From the NCBI RefSeq assembly GCF_017676345.1, contig NZ_JAFFZM010000005.1:124001-188000 (forward strand): 64,000 bases of DNA, written 5' to 3'. Position 1 is the stretch's first letter, and each line of letters opens with the position of its first letter. The notes below the pieces were generated by a model. The model saw only the letters and a program-made list of their open reading frames with translations, had not been told where the DNA came from and ran no database searches. Both the position numbers and the translations under genes were made by a program. This document shows positions 45,806-54,527 of the stretch, piece by piece. The DNA comes from Streptomyces smyrnaeus. GTDB lineage: Bacteria; Actinomycetota; Actinomycetes; Streptomycetales; Streptomycetaceae.

Positions 45806-46669
45806 TCAGCCCTGCCACGCCCCTTTCGCCACCGCCTCGTGTGCGAAGTCGGTGAAGTCCCGCGCCGGACGGCCCAACACCTCCCGCACACCGTCCGAGA
45901 CGACCGCGTTGCGCCCGTCCATCAGTTGCCCGAACATCTCGACCAGGAACGCCACCAGCCCCGGGTCCAGGCCCTGCCCGGCCAGCCACCGGGCGTACTC
46001 CTGCGGCGCGAGGGGCACATAGCGCACCGTCGGCCCGCCGGCCGCGGACACCTCGGCGAGCGCCTCCGCGAAACCGAGCAGCCGTGGGCCCGTCAGATCG
46101 TGGACACGTCCGTGGTGACCCTCCTCGGTCAGCGCGGCAACCGCCACTTGGGCGATGTCGTCCGCGTCGATGAACGGCTCACGCACCTCGCCCGCCGGGA
46201 AGGGGAGTTCGCCCTCCAGGACGGACGGCAGGAAGACTCCCTCGCTGAAGTTCTGGAAGAACCAACTGGCGCGCAGGATGGTCCACTCCGTGCCCGCGTC
46301 CCGGATCGCCTGCTCGGTGGGCAGCGCCGCCTCCTCGCCGCGCGCCGAGAGCAGAACCAGCCGCCGCACCCCGGCATGTGCGGCCCGCTGGGCGAACGCG
46401 CGCACCGTCTGCGCGGTACCCGGGGCGCCCACGTCGGGCTGGCAGACGACGAAGACGGCGCCCACCCCGTGCAGCGCGGCGTCCCAGGTGGCGGGGGAGT
46501 CCCAGTCGAACGGCGGCTCCGCCGAGCGGGAGCCCACCCGCACCGGACGGCCGCGCTCGCGCAGCCGCTCGACGACCCTGCTGCCGTTCGTACCGGTGCC
46601 GCACAGGACGAGGATCGGGGCCTGCGCACCGGGCTGCTGTGCTGCGTTCGCTGTCGTGTGCTGTGTCAT
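45806..46669 (-). CDS. NmrA-like NAD(P)-binding protein
   Basis: A 287-residue atypical SDR. The nucleotide motif is LVLCGTGTNGSRVVERL; VRRLVLLSARG and the later WTILRASWFFQNFSEG are typical of the NmrA/QOR2-like family. It probably binds NADPH and acts as a quinone reductase or redox sensor. It is divergent from an AraC-type regulator, which may control it; the 80-base gap holds no dyad that I trust. Confidence 0.85.
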   Translation of the reverse strand: MTQHTTANAAQQPGAQAPILVLCGTGTNGSRVVERLRERGRPVRVGSRSAEPPFDWDSPATWDAALHGVGAVFVVCQPDVGAPGTAQTVRAFAQRAAHAGVRRLVLLSARGEEAALPTEQAIRDAGTEWTILRASWFFQNFSEGVFLPSVLEGELPFPAGEVREPFIDADDIAQVAVAALTEEGHHGRVHDLTGPRLLGFAEALAEVSAAGGPTVRYVPLAPQEYARWLAGQGLDPGLVAFLVEMFGQLMDGRNAVVSDGVREVLGRPARDFTDFAHEAVAKGAWQG

Positions 46670-46749
46670 GGCTCCAGCCAACGCCGTCCGGCGCCGTGGA
46701 AACATCGCTCAGGGGCTCAGCGCCATGTCCATGCGTCTAAGCTGCTGCT

Positions 46750-47784
46750 GTGACTGCGGTCGTGACGCGGAGTGCCGGGCCGGCCGGGCCGACCGGTCGG
46801 GCCGGGCAGATGAGTCGGGCCAGGGACGCCGACGGGTTCACCGAGGCGCTCACCGATGTGCTGAGCGGGGCGCGGGCGCGCGGAGGGCTCTTCCACCGGG
46901 TGCTCCTCGCCCCGCCGTGGGGCGTGCGCGTACAGGACGGCACCCCGCTGTCCGTGGCCTCCATGCTCAGCGGCGAGGGCTGGGTACGGCACAGCGAGGA
47001 CCCGAGGCCGGTACGGATGGCGCCCGGTGACGTGGTGGTGCTGCGGGGGCCCGCGCCGTACGTGCTCTGCGACGACCCGGCGACCGAGCCGGGGCTGCTG
47101 ATCCAGCCGGGCGACTGCTGCACCACCCCGGACGGCGTCGACATGTGCGAGGAGCTTGCACTGGGGGTGCGCACCTGGGGCTGCAGTCCGCAGGATCCGG
47201 CAGCGCTGCTGAGCGGCAACTACCAGTTGCACGGCGACCTCAGCGCCCGGCTGCTCGACGCACTGCCGCCCGTGCTGGTGCTGCGCGAGCACGAGTGGGA
47301 CTCGGGGCTGCTGGCGCTGGTCGCCGCCGAGGTCGTCAAGGACGCGCCGGGTCAGCAGATGGTGCTCGACCGGCTGCTGGACCTGTTGCTGGTCTCCGTG
47401 CTGCGGGCCTGGTTCGCGCGTCCCGAGGCGCACGCACCGGCCTGGTACCGCGCGCAGAGTGATCCGGTGGTCGGGGTGGTGCTGCGGCTGCTGCACGAGC
47501 AGCCGGGACACGCCTGGACGGTGGCGGCCCTCGCCGCGAAGGCCGGGGTGTCCCGGGCGAGCCTCGCCCGCCGCTTCACCGAACTGGTCGGAGAGCCGCC
47601 CATGACCTACCTCGCCCACTGGCGCATCGACCTCGCGGCGCGGCTGCTGCGCGAACAGGACGCGACGCTGGGCGCCGTGGCACGCCGGGTCGGGTACGCG
47701 GACGGTTTCGCGCTGAGCGCCGCCTTCAAACGGCTGCGGGGGGTCAGCCCCGCGGCGTACCGGGCGGGACTCACCACGCACTGA
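46750..47784 (+). CDS. AraC-family regulator with cupin sensor
   Basis: A 344-residue regulator from GTG 46750 (an ATG at 46810 is possible). N-terminal cupin_6 domain: SVASMLSGEGWV, DVVVLRGPAPYVL. Two-part HTH at the C-terminus: TVAALAAKAGVSRASLARRF and LGAVARRVGYADGFALSAAF. Divergent to an NmrA-like reductase gene, the usual arrangement for this group. Confidence 0.9.
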   Translation: MTAVVTRSAGPAGPTGRAGQMSRARDADGFTEALTDVLSGARARGGLFHRVLLAPPWGVRVQDGTPLSVASMLSGEGWVRHSEDPRPVRMAPGDVVVLRGPAPYVLCDDPATEPGLLIQPGDCCTTPDGVDMCEELALGVRTWGCSPQDPAALLSGNYQLHGDLSARLLDALPPVLVLREHEWDSGLLALVAAEVVKDAPGQQMVLDRLLDLLLVSVLRAWFARPEAHAPAWYRAQSDPVVGVVLRLLHEQPGHAWTVAALAAKAGVSRASLARRFTELVGEPPMTYLAHWRIDLAARLLREQDATLGAVARRVGYADGFALSAAFKRLRGVSPAAYRAGLTTH

Positions 47785-47889
47785 GCCCGCTGCCCGCCCG
47801 GCTGCCCGGCTGTCCGACCGCCCGGCCCAAGCCGTCCGGCTGTCCGGCTGTCCGGTGACGCTGTCGGTGTGCGGGTGCATCCTGGGGCC

Positions 47890-48603
47890 ATGTACGAGGA
47901 ACGGGCGTCGCGGCTGCGCGGCGCCGTGGCGTGGACCCGTGGGCCCGTGCCCTTGGGAACGGCCGGGCGGGTGCTGCCCGACGGCTGCATGGATCTGCTG
48001 CTGTGGAACGGCCGGCTCGTCGTCGCCGGGCCGGACACCCGTGCGCATCTGGCCACCGAGCGCCGCGGACTGCCGGTGTACGGGCTGCGGCTGCCGCCGG
48101 GGACCGGTCCGCGCGTCTTCGGCGTACCCGCCCGGGAACTGCGCGACCAGCGGGTGCCGCTGGCCGACCTGTGGCCTCGGGGACAGGTGCGCGAGCTGCA
48201 CGAGCGGGTGGCGGGGGCCGGCGACCCGCTCGCCGCCCTGGAGTCGGTCGCCGGACATCGGCTGGCGGCCGAGCGGCACGCTGCCGCCGATCCGCGTGCC
48301 GCCGCTCTGGTGGACGCCGTCGTCGCCGCGCTGCGGGACGGTGCGGGAGTCGCCCAGGTCGCCCGCCGGGTCGGCCTGAGCGAGCGTCAGCTGCACCGCA
48401 GATGCCAGGACTCCTTCGGGTACGGCGCCAAGACGCTGGCCCGGGTGCTGCGGATGCAGCGGGCACTGCGCCTCGCGCGAGCCGGCACCGGGCTGGCGGA
48501 CACGGCGTCGCGCGCCGGATACGCGGACCAGGCCCACCTGGCCCGCGAGGTCCGCGCCCTCGCGGGCGTCCCGATCACGGAGCTGCTCCGCCTCCCCGGC
48601 TGA
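47890..48603 (+). CDS. AraC-type HTH regulator
   Basis: A 237-residue protein from ATG 47890 (GTG 47869 adds seven residues). The N-terminal DUF6597-like domain shows LPDGCMDLLLWNGRLVVAG and VFGVPARELRDQRVPL. C-terminal HTH: VAQVARRVGLSERQLHRRC and LADTASRAGYADQAHLAREV. Faces the VOC-family gene convergently, a pairing often seen in Streptomyces and suggestive of shared function. Confidence 0.85.
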   Translation: MYEERASRLRGAVAWTRGPVPLGTAGRVLPDGCMDLLLWNGRLVVAGPDTRAHLATERRGLPVYGLRLPPGTGPRVFGVPARELRDQRVPLADLWPRGQVRELHERVAGAGDPLAALESVAGHRLAAERHAAADPRAAALVDAVVAALRDGAGVAQVARRVGLSERQLHRRCQDSFGYGAKTLARVLRMQRALRLARAGTGLADTASRAGYADQAHLAREVRALAGVPITELLRLPG

Positions 48604-48648
48604 CCGGCTGCCGCGCCGCCCCGACCGGCGGGCCGACTGCCGCCCCGG

Positions 48649-49044
48649 CTAACCGAGCGGTGCGAACAGGTCGATCCCGTTGCCGTCCGGGTCGAGCACG
48701 ACGGCGTAGCGCTGCCCCCAAGCGGCGTTCCAGGGGGCGTGATGGCCCTCGTGACCGGCGTCGGTCAGCTCGGTGTACACCTTGTCGACTTCGGCCGGTG
48801 CGTCGCACAGGAACGCCAGCCCGATCCGCCCGGCTCCCCGCGGCGGCGGCGTCCAGTCCGGGTCGAACGAGCGGATGGTCTCCTCGGTGTCCCAGGCGAT
48901 CCGCACGCCGCCCGGCCCGGCGTACTCCACATGCGGCTGTGCGTCCGCGTCCGCGGGGATGTCGAGCCCGAGCCGCCGGTAGAAGGCCAGCGAGGCGGCC
49001 ATGTCACTGGTGGCGATACCGATGAGGTCGAAACGAGGTGTCAT
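48649..49044 (-). CDS. VOC-family (glyoxalase/bleomycin-resistance) protein
   Basis: A 131-residue single vicinal-oxygen-chelate domain pair: FDLIGIATSDMAASLAFYRRLGLD and RYAVVLDPDGNGIDLFAPLG. Possible metal ligands are limited, so it may be a binding protein rather than an enzyme. Convergent with an AraC-type regulator. Substrate unknown. Confidence 0.85.
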   Translation of the reverse strand: MTPRFDLIGIATSDMAASLAFYRRLGLDIPADADAQPHVEYAGPGGVRIAWDTEETIRSFDPDWTPPPRGAGRIGLAFLCDAPAEVDKVYTELTDAGHEGHHAPWNAAWGQRYAVVLDPDGNGIDLFAPLG

Positions 49045-49141
49045 ACCCGCACGCTAGGGCGCCGGGCCCGGCCCGTCTTGAACGTTTCGGCCCTCTGCTG
49101 CCTCTCGGCGCCCCTTGCCGACGCCCCTTTACCCTGGGCCG

Positions 49142-49474
49142 ATGGCCGAGATCCTGACCGTATTGACGACGACCAGCACCCAGGAGCAGGCGAAGGAGCT
49201 CGCCGCGGCGGCGATCGAACGCAGGCTGGCGGCGTGCGCGCAGCTCAACGGCCCGGTCACCTCGGTGTACCGGTGGGAGGGTGCCGTGCAGACGGACCCC
49301 GAGTGGCAGGTGCTGTTCAAGACGAGCGCCGCGCGCTACGACGCGCTGGAGGCGTATCTGAGCGAGGCCCACCCGTACGACGTACCGGAGATCATCGCCA
49401 CCCCGGTGGTGCGTGGCAGCGCGGCGTACCTGGAGTGGGTGGCCGAGGAGACGCGACCCGCCCCACAGCCCTGA
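49142..49474 (+). CDS. cutA: Divalent-cation tolerance protein CutA
   Basis: A 110-residue CutA1 protein. Conserved pieces are [30 protein letters not shown] and [14 protein letters not shown]. It forms a ferredoxin-like trimer linked to copper tolerance; the true role is unsettled. ATG 49142. It lies 28 bases before dgt on the same strand. Confidence 0.92.
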   Translation: MAEILTVLTTTSTQEQAKELAAAAIERRLAACAQLNGPVTSVYRWEGAVQTDPEWQVLFKTSAARYDALEAYLSEAHPYDVPEIIATPVVRGSAAYLEWVAEETRPAPQP

Positions 49475-49502
49475 GGCCGCGCCGTGCGGTTACGGTCGGC
49501 GT

Positions 49503-50861
49503 ATGCACGCCTCTCCCGGCACGCCCGCCCACGGCCCCGACGGCACCCCCGCGGTGGAGGGCGGCGCCCCACCGGCGCCGCGCTACACGCCTGCCGATGT
49601 CGAGCGCTGGGTGCCGGAGCCGGACAAACGTCCGGGGCGCACCGCCTTCCAGCGCGACCGGGCCCGCGTCCTGCACTCGGCGGCGCTGCGCCGGCTGGCG
49701 GGCAAGACGCAGATGGTGGCGCCGGGCAGCGCCAGTCCGGCGTGGGACGCGACGCCGCGCACCCGGCTGACGCACTCCCTGGAGTGCGCCCAGGTGGGCC
49801 GGGAGCTGGGCGCCGCACTGGGCTGCGACCCGGATCTGGTCGAGACGGCGTGCCTCGCCCACGACCTGGGCCACCCCCCGTTCGGGCACAACGGTGAGGC
49901 CGTGCTGGACGAGATCGCCGCGCCGGCGGGCGGTTTCGAGGGGAACGCGCAGTCGCTGCGGCTGCTGACCCGGCTGGAGCCCAAACGATTCTCCGAGGAG
50001 CCGGACGGACAGGCGTACGTCGGAGTCAATCTGACGCGTGCCGCACTGGACGCCGCCACCAAGTACCCGTGGCGGCGCGGCGAGCACCCGACGGACCCGG
50101 ATTCCGGCAAGTTCGGCGTCTACGAGGAGGACCTGCCGGTCTTCCACTGGCTGCGCAAGGGCGCGCCGGAGGGCCGCAGGTGCTTCGAGGCGCAGGTCAT
50201 GGACTGGTCGGACGATGTGGCCTACTCGGTGCACGACCTGGAGGACGGCATCAGGGCCGGGCATCTGGACCCGCGCATGCTGCTGTCGGGCCCCGAGCGC
50301 AGTGAGGTGTTCGCCGTCGCCGCCGAGCGCTACGCCCCCGGCGCGGTGGACGACGAGCCGGCCGCCGCGCTCGACCGGTTGCTGGCGCAGGAGTGGTGGC
50401 CGCACGGCTACGACGGCACGGCCCGGGACCAGGCCCGGCTCAAGGACGCCAGCAGTCAGCTGATCGGCCGCTTCTGCCTGGCCGCCGAGGCCGCGACCCG
50501 CTCCGCCTACGGTTCGGGCCCACTGACCCGGTACGCCGCCGAGCTGATCGTCCCCGAGGCGGCCCGGCTGGAGTGCGCCGTCCTCAAGGCGGTCGCCGAC
50601 CGCTATGTGATGCAGCGCCCGGATCTGGAGCGGCTCCGGCGCGAGCAGCGCGTCGTCGTCCGCGAGCTGGCCGAGGCGCTGCTGGCCCGCGCCCCCGAGG
50701 GCCTGGACCCGCAGTACGCGGATCTGTACGCGGAGGCGGCCGGTTCGGCCGAGCCGGCCGTCGCCCGGCTGCGGGTGGTCGTCGACCAGATCTCCACACT
50801 CACCGACGCCGCGGCCCGCTCCCTGCACCGCACGCTGACGATGCCGGGGCGGTCCGGATGA
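49503..50861 (+). CDS. dgt: Deoxyguanosinetriphosphate triphosphohydrolase-like protein
   Basis: A 452-residue HD-domain phosphohydrolase. The metal ligands are His91 (in RLTHSLE), His120-Asp121 (in [15 protein letters not shown]), and the later Asp in [15 protein letters not shown]. It splits dNTPs to deoxynucleosides and triphosphate and so limits the dNTP pool. Located between cutA and the dnaG neighbourhood, as is common in actinomycetes. Confidence 0.92.
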   Translation: MHASPGTPAHGPDGTPAVEGGAPPAPRYTPADVERWVPEPDKRPGRTAFQRDRARVLHSAALRRLAGKTQMVAPGSASPAWDATPRTRLTHSLECAQVGRELGAALGCDPDLVETACLAHDLGHPPFGHNGEAVLDEIAAPAGGFEGNAQSLRLLTRLEPKRFSEEPDGQAYVGVNLTRAALDAATKYPWRRGEHPTDPDSGKFGVYEEDLPVFHWLRKGAPEGRRCFEAQVMDWSDDVAYSVHDLEDGIRAGHLDPRMLLSGPERSEVFAVAAERYAPGAVDDEPAAALDRLLAQEWWPHGYDGTARDQARLKDASSQLIGRFCLAAEAATRSAYGSGPLTRYAAELIVPEAARLECAVLKAVADRYVMQRPDLERLRREQRVVVRELAEALLARAPEGLDPQYADLYAEAAGSAEPAVARLRVVVDQISTLTDAAARSLHRTLTMPGRSG

Positions 50862-51103
50862 CCGGGGTGGTCACGATGACCGGGGCGGCCCTGACGAGGG
50901 GTGCGAGACCGGTCGTGCGGCACCGGGTCCCGCCGCGCGCCCCCTGACTCCACCCCGCGCCCCGGAACTCACCGTGGCGCTCATACGTCCCATCCATGCC
51001 CCCTGCCTCTTCCCGCGCCTGCCCCGATGCGGGACGCTCACGTGTGGACGACGGGGGACAGCACGGCCCGCAGGGGGCAGCGTCTTCGAGGAGGAGGCTT
51101 CAA

Positions 51104-52423
51104 GTGGTCGACGCACACCGTACGTTCGTCATCGTCGGCGGGGGACTGGCGGGGGCGAAAGCCGCCGAGACCCTGCGCGCGGAAGGGTTCACCGGCCGCG
51201 TCATCCTGATCGGCGACGAGCGCGACCATCCCTACGAGCGCCCCCCGCTCTCCAAGGGCTACCTCACCGGTTCGGACGAGCGCGACAGCGTCTTCGTGCA
51301 CGAGCCCGCCTGGTACGCGGCCGCCGACATCGAGCTCCATCTGGGACAGCCGGCGGTCCAGCTCGACCGGGCCGGCAAGTCGGTGCGCCTGGGCGACGGC
51401 ACCCGGGTCCACTACGACAAGCTGCTGCTGGCCACCGGCGCCGAGCCGCGCCGCCTGGAGGTCCCCGGCACCGATCTGGCGGGCGTGCACCATCTGCGCA
51501 GACTGGCGCACGCCGACCGGCTGCGCGGGGTGCTGAGCGCGCTCGGCCAGGAGAACGGCCATCTGGTGATCGCCGGGGCGGGCTGGATCGGCCTGGAGGT
51601 GGCCGCCGCGGCGCGGACCTACGGTGCCGAGGTCACCGTCATCGAGCCGGAGCCCACACCGCTGCACACGGTGCTCGGCCCCGAGCTGGGCTCGCTCTTC
51701 GCCGACCTGCACCGCGAGCACGGCGTCCGCTTCCACTTCGGTGCCCGGCTGACCGAGATCACCGGGACCGACGGCATGGTGGTCAGCGTGCGTACCGACG
51801 ACGGTGACGAGCACCCCGCGCACGACGTACTCGCCGCCATCGGTGCGGCCCCGCGCACCGCGCTGGCCGAGGCGGCGGGACTGGAGCTGTCCGCCGGGCC
51901 GGGCGGTGGCATCGCGGTGGACGCCTCGCTGCGCACCAGCGACCCGGACATCTACGCCACCGGTGACGCCGCTGCCGTGGCCCACCCGCTGCTCGGCGAG
52001 CGACTGCGGGTGGAGCACTGGGCCAACGCCCTCAACGGCGGTCCGGCCGCGGCGCGCGCCATGCTGGGCAAGGACGTGTCCTACGACCGGGTGCCGTACT
52101 TCTTCTCCGACCAGTACGACCTGGGTATGGAGTACTCCGGCTACGCCCCGCCCGGCTCCTACGACCAGGTGGTGTGCCGGGGAGACGTGGGCAAGCGCGA
52201 GTTCATCGCCTTCTGGCTGCGCGACAACCAGGTGCTGGCCGGGCTGAACGCCAATGTGTGGGATGTGACCGGACCCATCCAGGACCTGGTCCGCTCCGGC
52301 GTCCGGGTGGACCCGCACGCGCTGGCCGACCCCGGTGTGCCGCTCGAGTCGCTGGGCACCCCGAAGGGTGCGGGAGCGGCCGGGGCGACGGGTGCAGCCG
52401 GAGGGGCCGCCGATCCCGCGTAG
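51104..52423 (+). CDS. FAD-dependent ferredoxin reductase-type oxidoreductase
   Basis: A 439-residue flavoprotein from GTG 51104 (GAGGAGGAGG upstream). FAD motif FVIVGGGLAGAKAAETLR, NAD motif VIAGAGWIGLEVAAAA, second FAD motif DIYATGDAAAVAH, and the Reductase_C domain with YFFSDQYDLGMEYSGYA. This is the BphA4/ferredoxin-NAD reductase fold. Its tail is Ala/Gly-rich. It likely feeds electrons to a ferredoxin, but no ferredoxin or P450 gene is nearby. Confidence 0.9.
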   Translation: MVDAHRTFVIVGGGLAGAKAAETLRAEGFTGRVILIGDERDHPYERPPLSKGYLTGSDERDSVFVHEPAWYAAADIELHLGQPAVQLDRAGKSVRLGDGTRVHYDKLLLATGAEPRRLEVPGTDLAGVHHLRRLAHADRLRGVLSALGQENGHLVIAGAGWIGLEVAAAARTYGAEVTVIEPEPTPLHTVLGPELGSLFADLHREHGVRFHFGARLTEITGTDGMVVSVRTDDGDEHPAHDVLAAIGAAPRTALAEAAGLELSAGPGGGIAVDASLRTSDPDIYATGDAAAVAHPLLGERLRVEHWANALNGGPAAARAMLGKDVSYDRVPYFFSDQYDLGMEYSGYAPPGSYDQVVCRGDVGKREFIAFWLRDNQVLAGLNANVWDVTGPIQDLVRSGVRVDPHALADPGVPLESLGTPKGAGAAGATGAAGGAADPA

Positions 52424-52580
52424 CCGCTGGGGCGGGAGATTTCCGTGATGCCAGGGCGGCGGTTGGGGAATACGTTCACCGTAAGAGCTCTGCGTAAGAG
52501 CTTCGCATGAGTGCCTTGCGCAGGAGCGTTGCCCCGTACCGCCGCCCTCCCGCATGCGGCGAGCTAAGGACGAGTGAGCG

Positions 52581-54323
52581 ATGGCGAAGCAGACGGTGGC
52601 CGAGCAGTTCGTCGACACCCTGGTGCGCTGCGGGGTGGAGCGCCTCTACGGCGTGGTGGGGGACAGCCTCAACCCGATCGTCGACGCCATCCGGCGCACC
52701 CCGGCCATCGAGTGGATCCAGGTCCGCCACGAGGAGGCCGCCGCCTTCGCGGCCGGCGCCGAGGCGCAGCTCACCGGGAAGCTCGCCGCCTGCGCGGGCT
52801 CCTGCGGCCCGGGGAATCTGCATCTGATCAACGGGCTCTTCGACGCGCACCGCTCGATGGCGCCCGTCCTCGCGCTGGCCTCCCACATCCCCAGCAGCGA
52901 GATCGGCACCAGCTTCTTCCAGGAGACGCACCCCGAACGGCTCTTCGTCGAGTGCAGCCACTACAGCGAGCTGATCTCCAGCGAGCAGCAGATGCCCAGG
53001 GTGTTGCAGACCGCCATCCAGCACGCCGTCGGCCAGCAGGGCGTCAGCGTGGTCGCGCTCCCCGGCGATCTGGCCTCCGAGCCCGCACCCGAGAGCCCTG
53101 TGGAGCATGCGCTGGTCACCTCGCGCCCCACCGTGCGCCCCGGGGACGCGGAGATCGACGCGCTGGTGCGCATGATCGGCGACGCGGAGAAGATCACCCT
53201 GTTCTGCGGCGCCGGCACCGCGGGCGCGCACGAGGAGGTCATGGAGTTCGCCGGGCGGCTCAAGGCCCCGGTGGGCCACGCGCTGCGCGGCAAGGAATGG
53301 ATCCAGTACGACAACCCCTACGACGTCGGCATGAGCGGGCTGCTCGGCTACGGCGCCGCCTACGAGGCCACCCATGAGTGCGATCTGCTGATCCTGCTGG
53401 GCACCGATTTCCCGTACAACGCCTTCCTGCCCAAGAACTGCAAGATCGTCCAGGTCGATGTGCGCCCCGAGCACCTCGGCCGCCGCACCAGCCTCGACCT
53501 CGCGGTCTGGGGCGACGTCCGCGAGACCCTGCGCTGTCTGACCCCGCGCGTGCCCGAGAGGGCGAACCGCAGGTTCCTGGACCGGATGCTCAAAAGGCAC
53601 GCCGACACGCTGGAGGGCGTCGTCAAGGCGTACACCCGCAACGTCGACAAGCACATCCCCATCCATCCCGAGTACGTGGCGTCCGTGCTGGACGAGGAGG
53701 CGGCCGACGACGCCGTCTTCACCGTCGACACCGGTATGTGCAACGTGTGGGCGGCCCGCTACATCACCCCGAACGGGCGGCGCCGGGTGATCGGCTCGTT
53801 CAGCCACGGCTCGATGGCCAACGCCGTGCCGCAGGCCATCGGCGCCCAGTTCCTGGACCGGAACCGCCAGGTCGTCTCGATGTCCGGGGACGGCGGCTTC
53901 GCCATGCTGATGGGGGAGTTCCTGACGATGGTCCAGTACGACCTGCCGGTCAAGGTCGTGCTCTTCAACAACTCCTCGCTCGGGATGGTCGAGCTGGAGA
54001 TGATGGTCGACGGCATGCCCGCGCACGGCACGCACAACCGCAACCCCGACTTCGCGGCCCTCGCCCAGGCGGCGGGCGCGTACGCCGTCCGGGTGGAGCA
54101 GCCTCAGCAGCTGCGCGAGGCCCTTCGCGGCGTCCTGGACCACCCGGGGCCCGCGCTGATCGACATCGTGACCGACCCGCACGCGCTCTCCCTCCCGCCG
54201 AAGATCACCCGGGAACAGCTGAGCGGCTTCGCTCTCTCCGCCGGCAAGACCGTGCTGGACGGCGGAGTGGGGCGGATGGTGCAGATGGCCCGCTCCAACC
54301 TCCGCAACGTCCCGCGACCGTAG
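52581..54323 (+). CDS. poxB: ThDP-dependent pyruvate dehydrogenase (PoxB-type)
   Basis: A 580-residue thiamine diphosphate enzyme. The catalytic Glu is in VRHEEAAAFAAGAE, the ThDP/Mg motif begins MSGDGGFAMLMGEF and ends in VVLFNNSS. The middle domain (about 190-330) would hold FAD, as in PoxB and acetolactate synthase. Strong match to pyruvate oxidase/pyruvate dehydrogenase (quinone). It converts pyruvate to acetate and CO2, giving electrons to quinone. ATG 52581 with GAGCG upstream. Confidence 0.9.
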   Translation: MAKQTVAEQFVDTLVRCGVERLYGVVGDSLNPIVDAIRRTPAIEWIQVRHEEAAAFAAGAEAQLTGKLAACAGSCGPGNLHLINGLFDAHRSMAPVLALASHIPSSEIGTSFFQETHPERLFVECSHYSELISSEQQMPRVLQTAIQHAVGQQGVSVVALPGDLASEPAPESPVEHALVTSRPTVRPGDAEIDALVRMIGDAEKITLFCGAGTAGAHEEVMEFAGRLKAPVGHALRGKEWIQYDNPYDVGMSGLLGYGAAYEATHECDLLILLGTDFPYNAFLPKNCKIVQVDVRPEHLGRRTSLDLAVWGDVRETLRCLTPRVPERANRRFLDRMLKRHADTLEGVVKAYTRNVDKHIPIHPEYVASVLDEEAADDAVFTVDTGMCNVWAARYITPNGRRRVIGSFSHGSMANAVPQAIGAQFLDRNRQVVSMSGDGGFAMLMGEFLTMVQYDLPVKVVLFNNSSLGMVELEMMVDGMPAHGTHNRNPDFAALAQAAGAYAVRVEQPQQLREALRGVLDHPGPALIDIVTDPHALSLPPKITREQLSGFALSAGKTVLDGGVGRMVQMARSNLRNVPRP

Positions 54324-54333
54324 GACCAGGTGC

Positions 54334-54447
54334 GCTTCGAAGGGGCGCGGGAACGGCGCTCCCCCAGCCTTCGGCCGGGAGGTGCCCCCACAGCCACAAC
54401 ACACCCGCAGCCCGCAACCGACACCCGGGGCACCCCCTCACCGGGGC
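54334..54447 (-). repeat. Dispersed intergenic repeat, copy B (inverted relative to copy A)
   Basis: The reverse complement carries the same elements as copy A: GGTGAGGGGGTGCCCC (54442-54427), the central block (54397-54356, 42 of 42 bases identical to 7737-7778), and the final GCGCCCC end. It lies in the 204-base gap between poxB and dnaG. Confidence 0.7.
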
Positions 54448-54527
54448 ACAGGGGCACCCTCGCACCGGGAACGGGGCCCTCCCGGGAGGGGGGTAACCAT
54501 GTCAGCGGCGGCCCGTAGACTCGTGGC

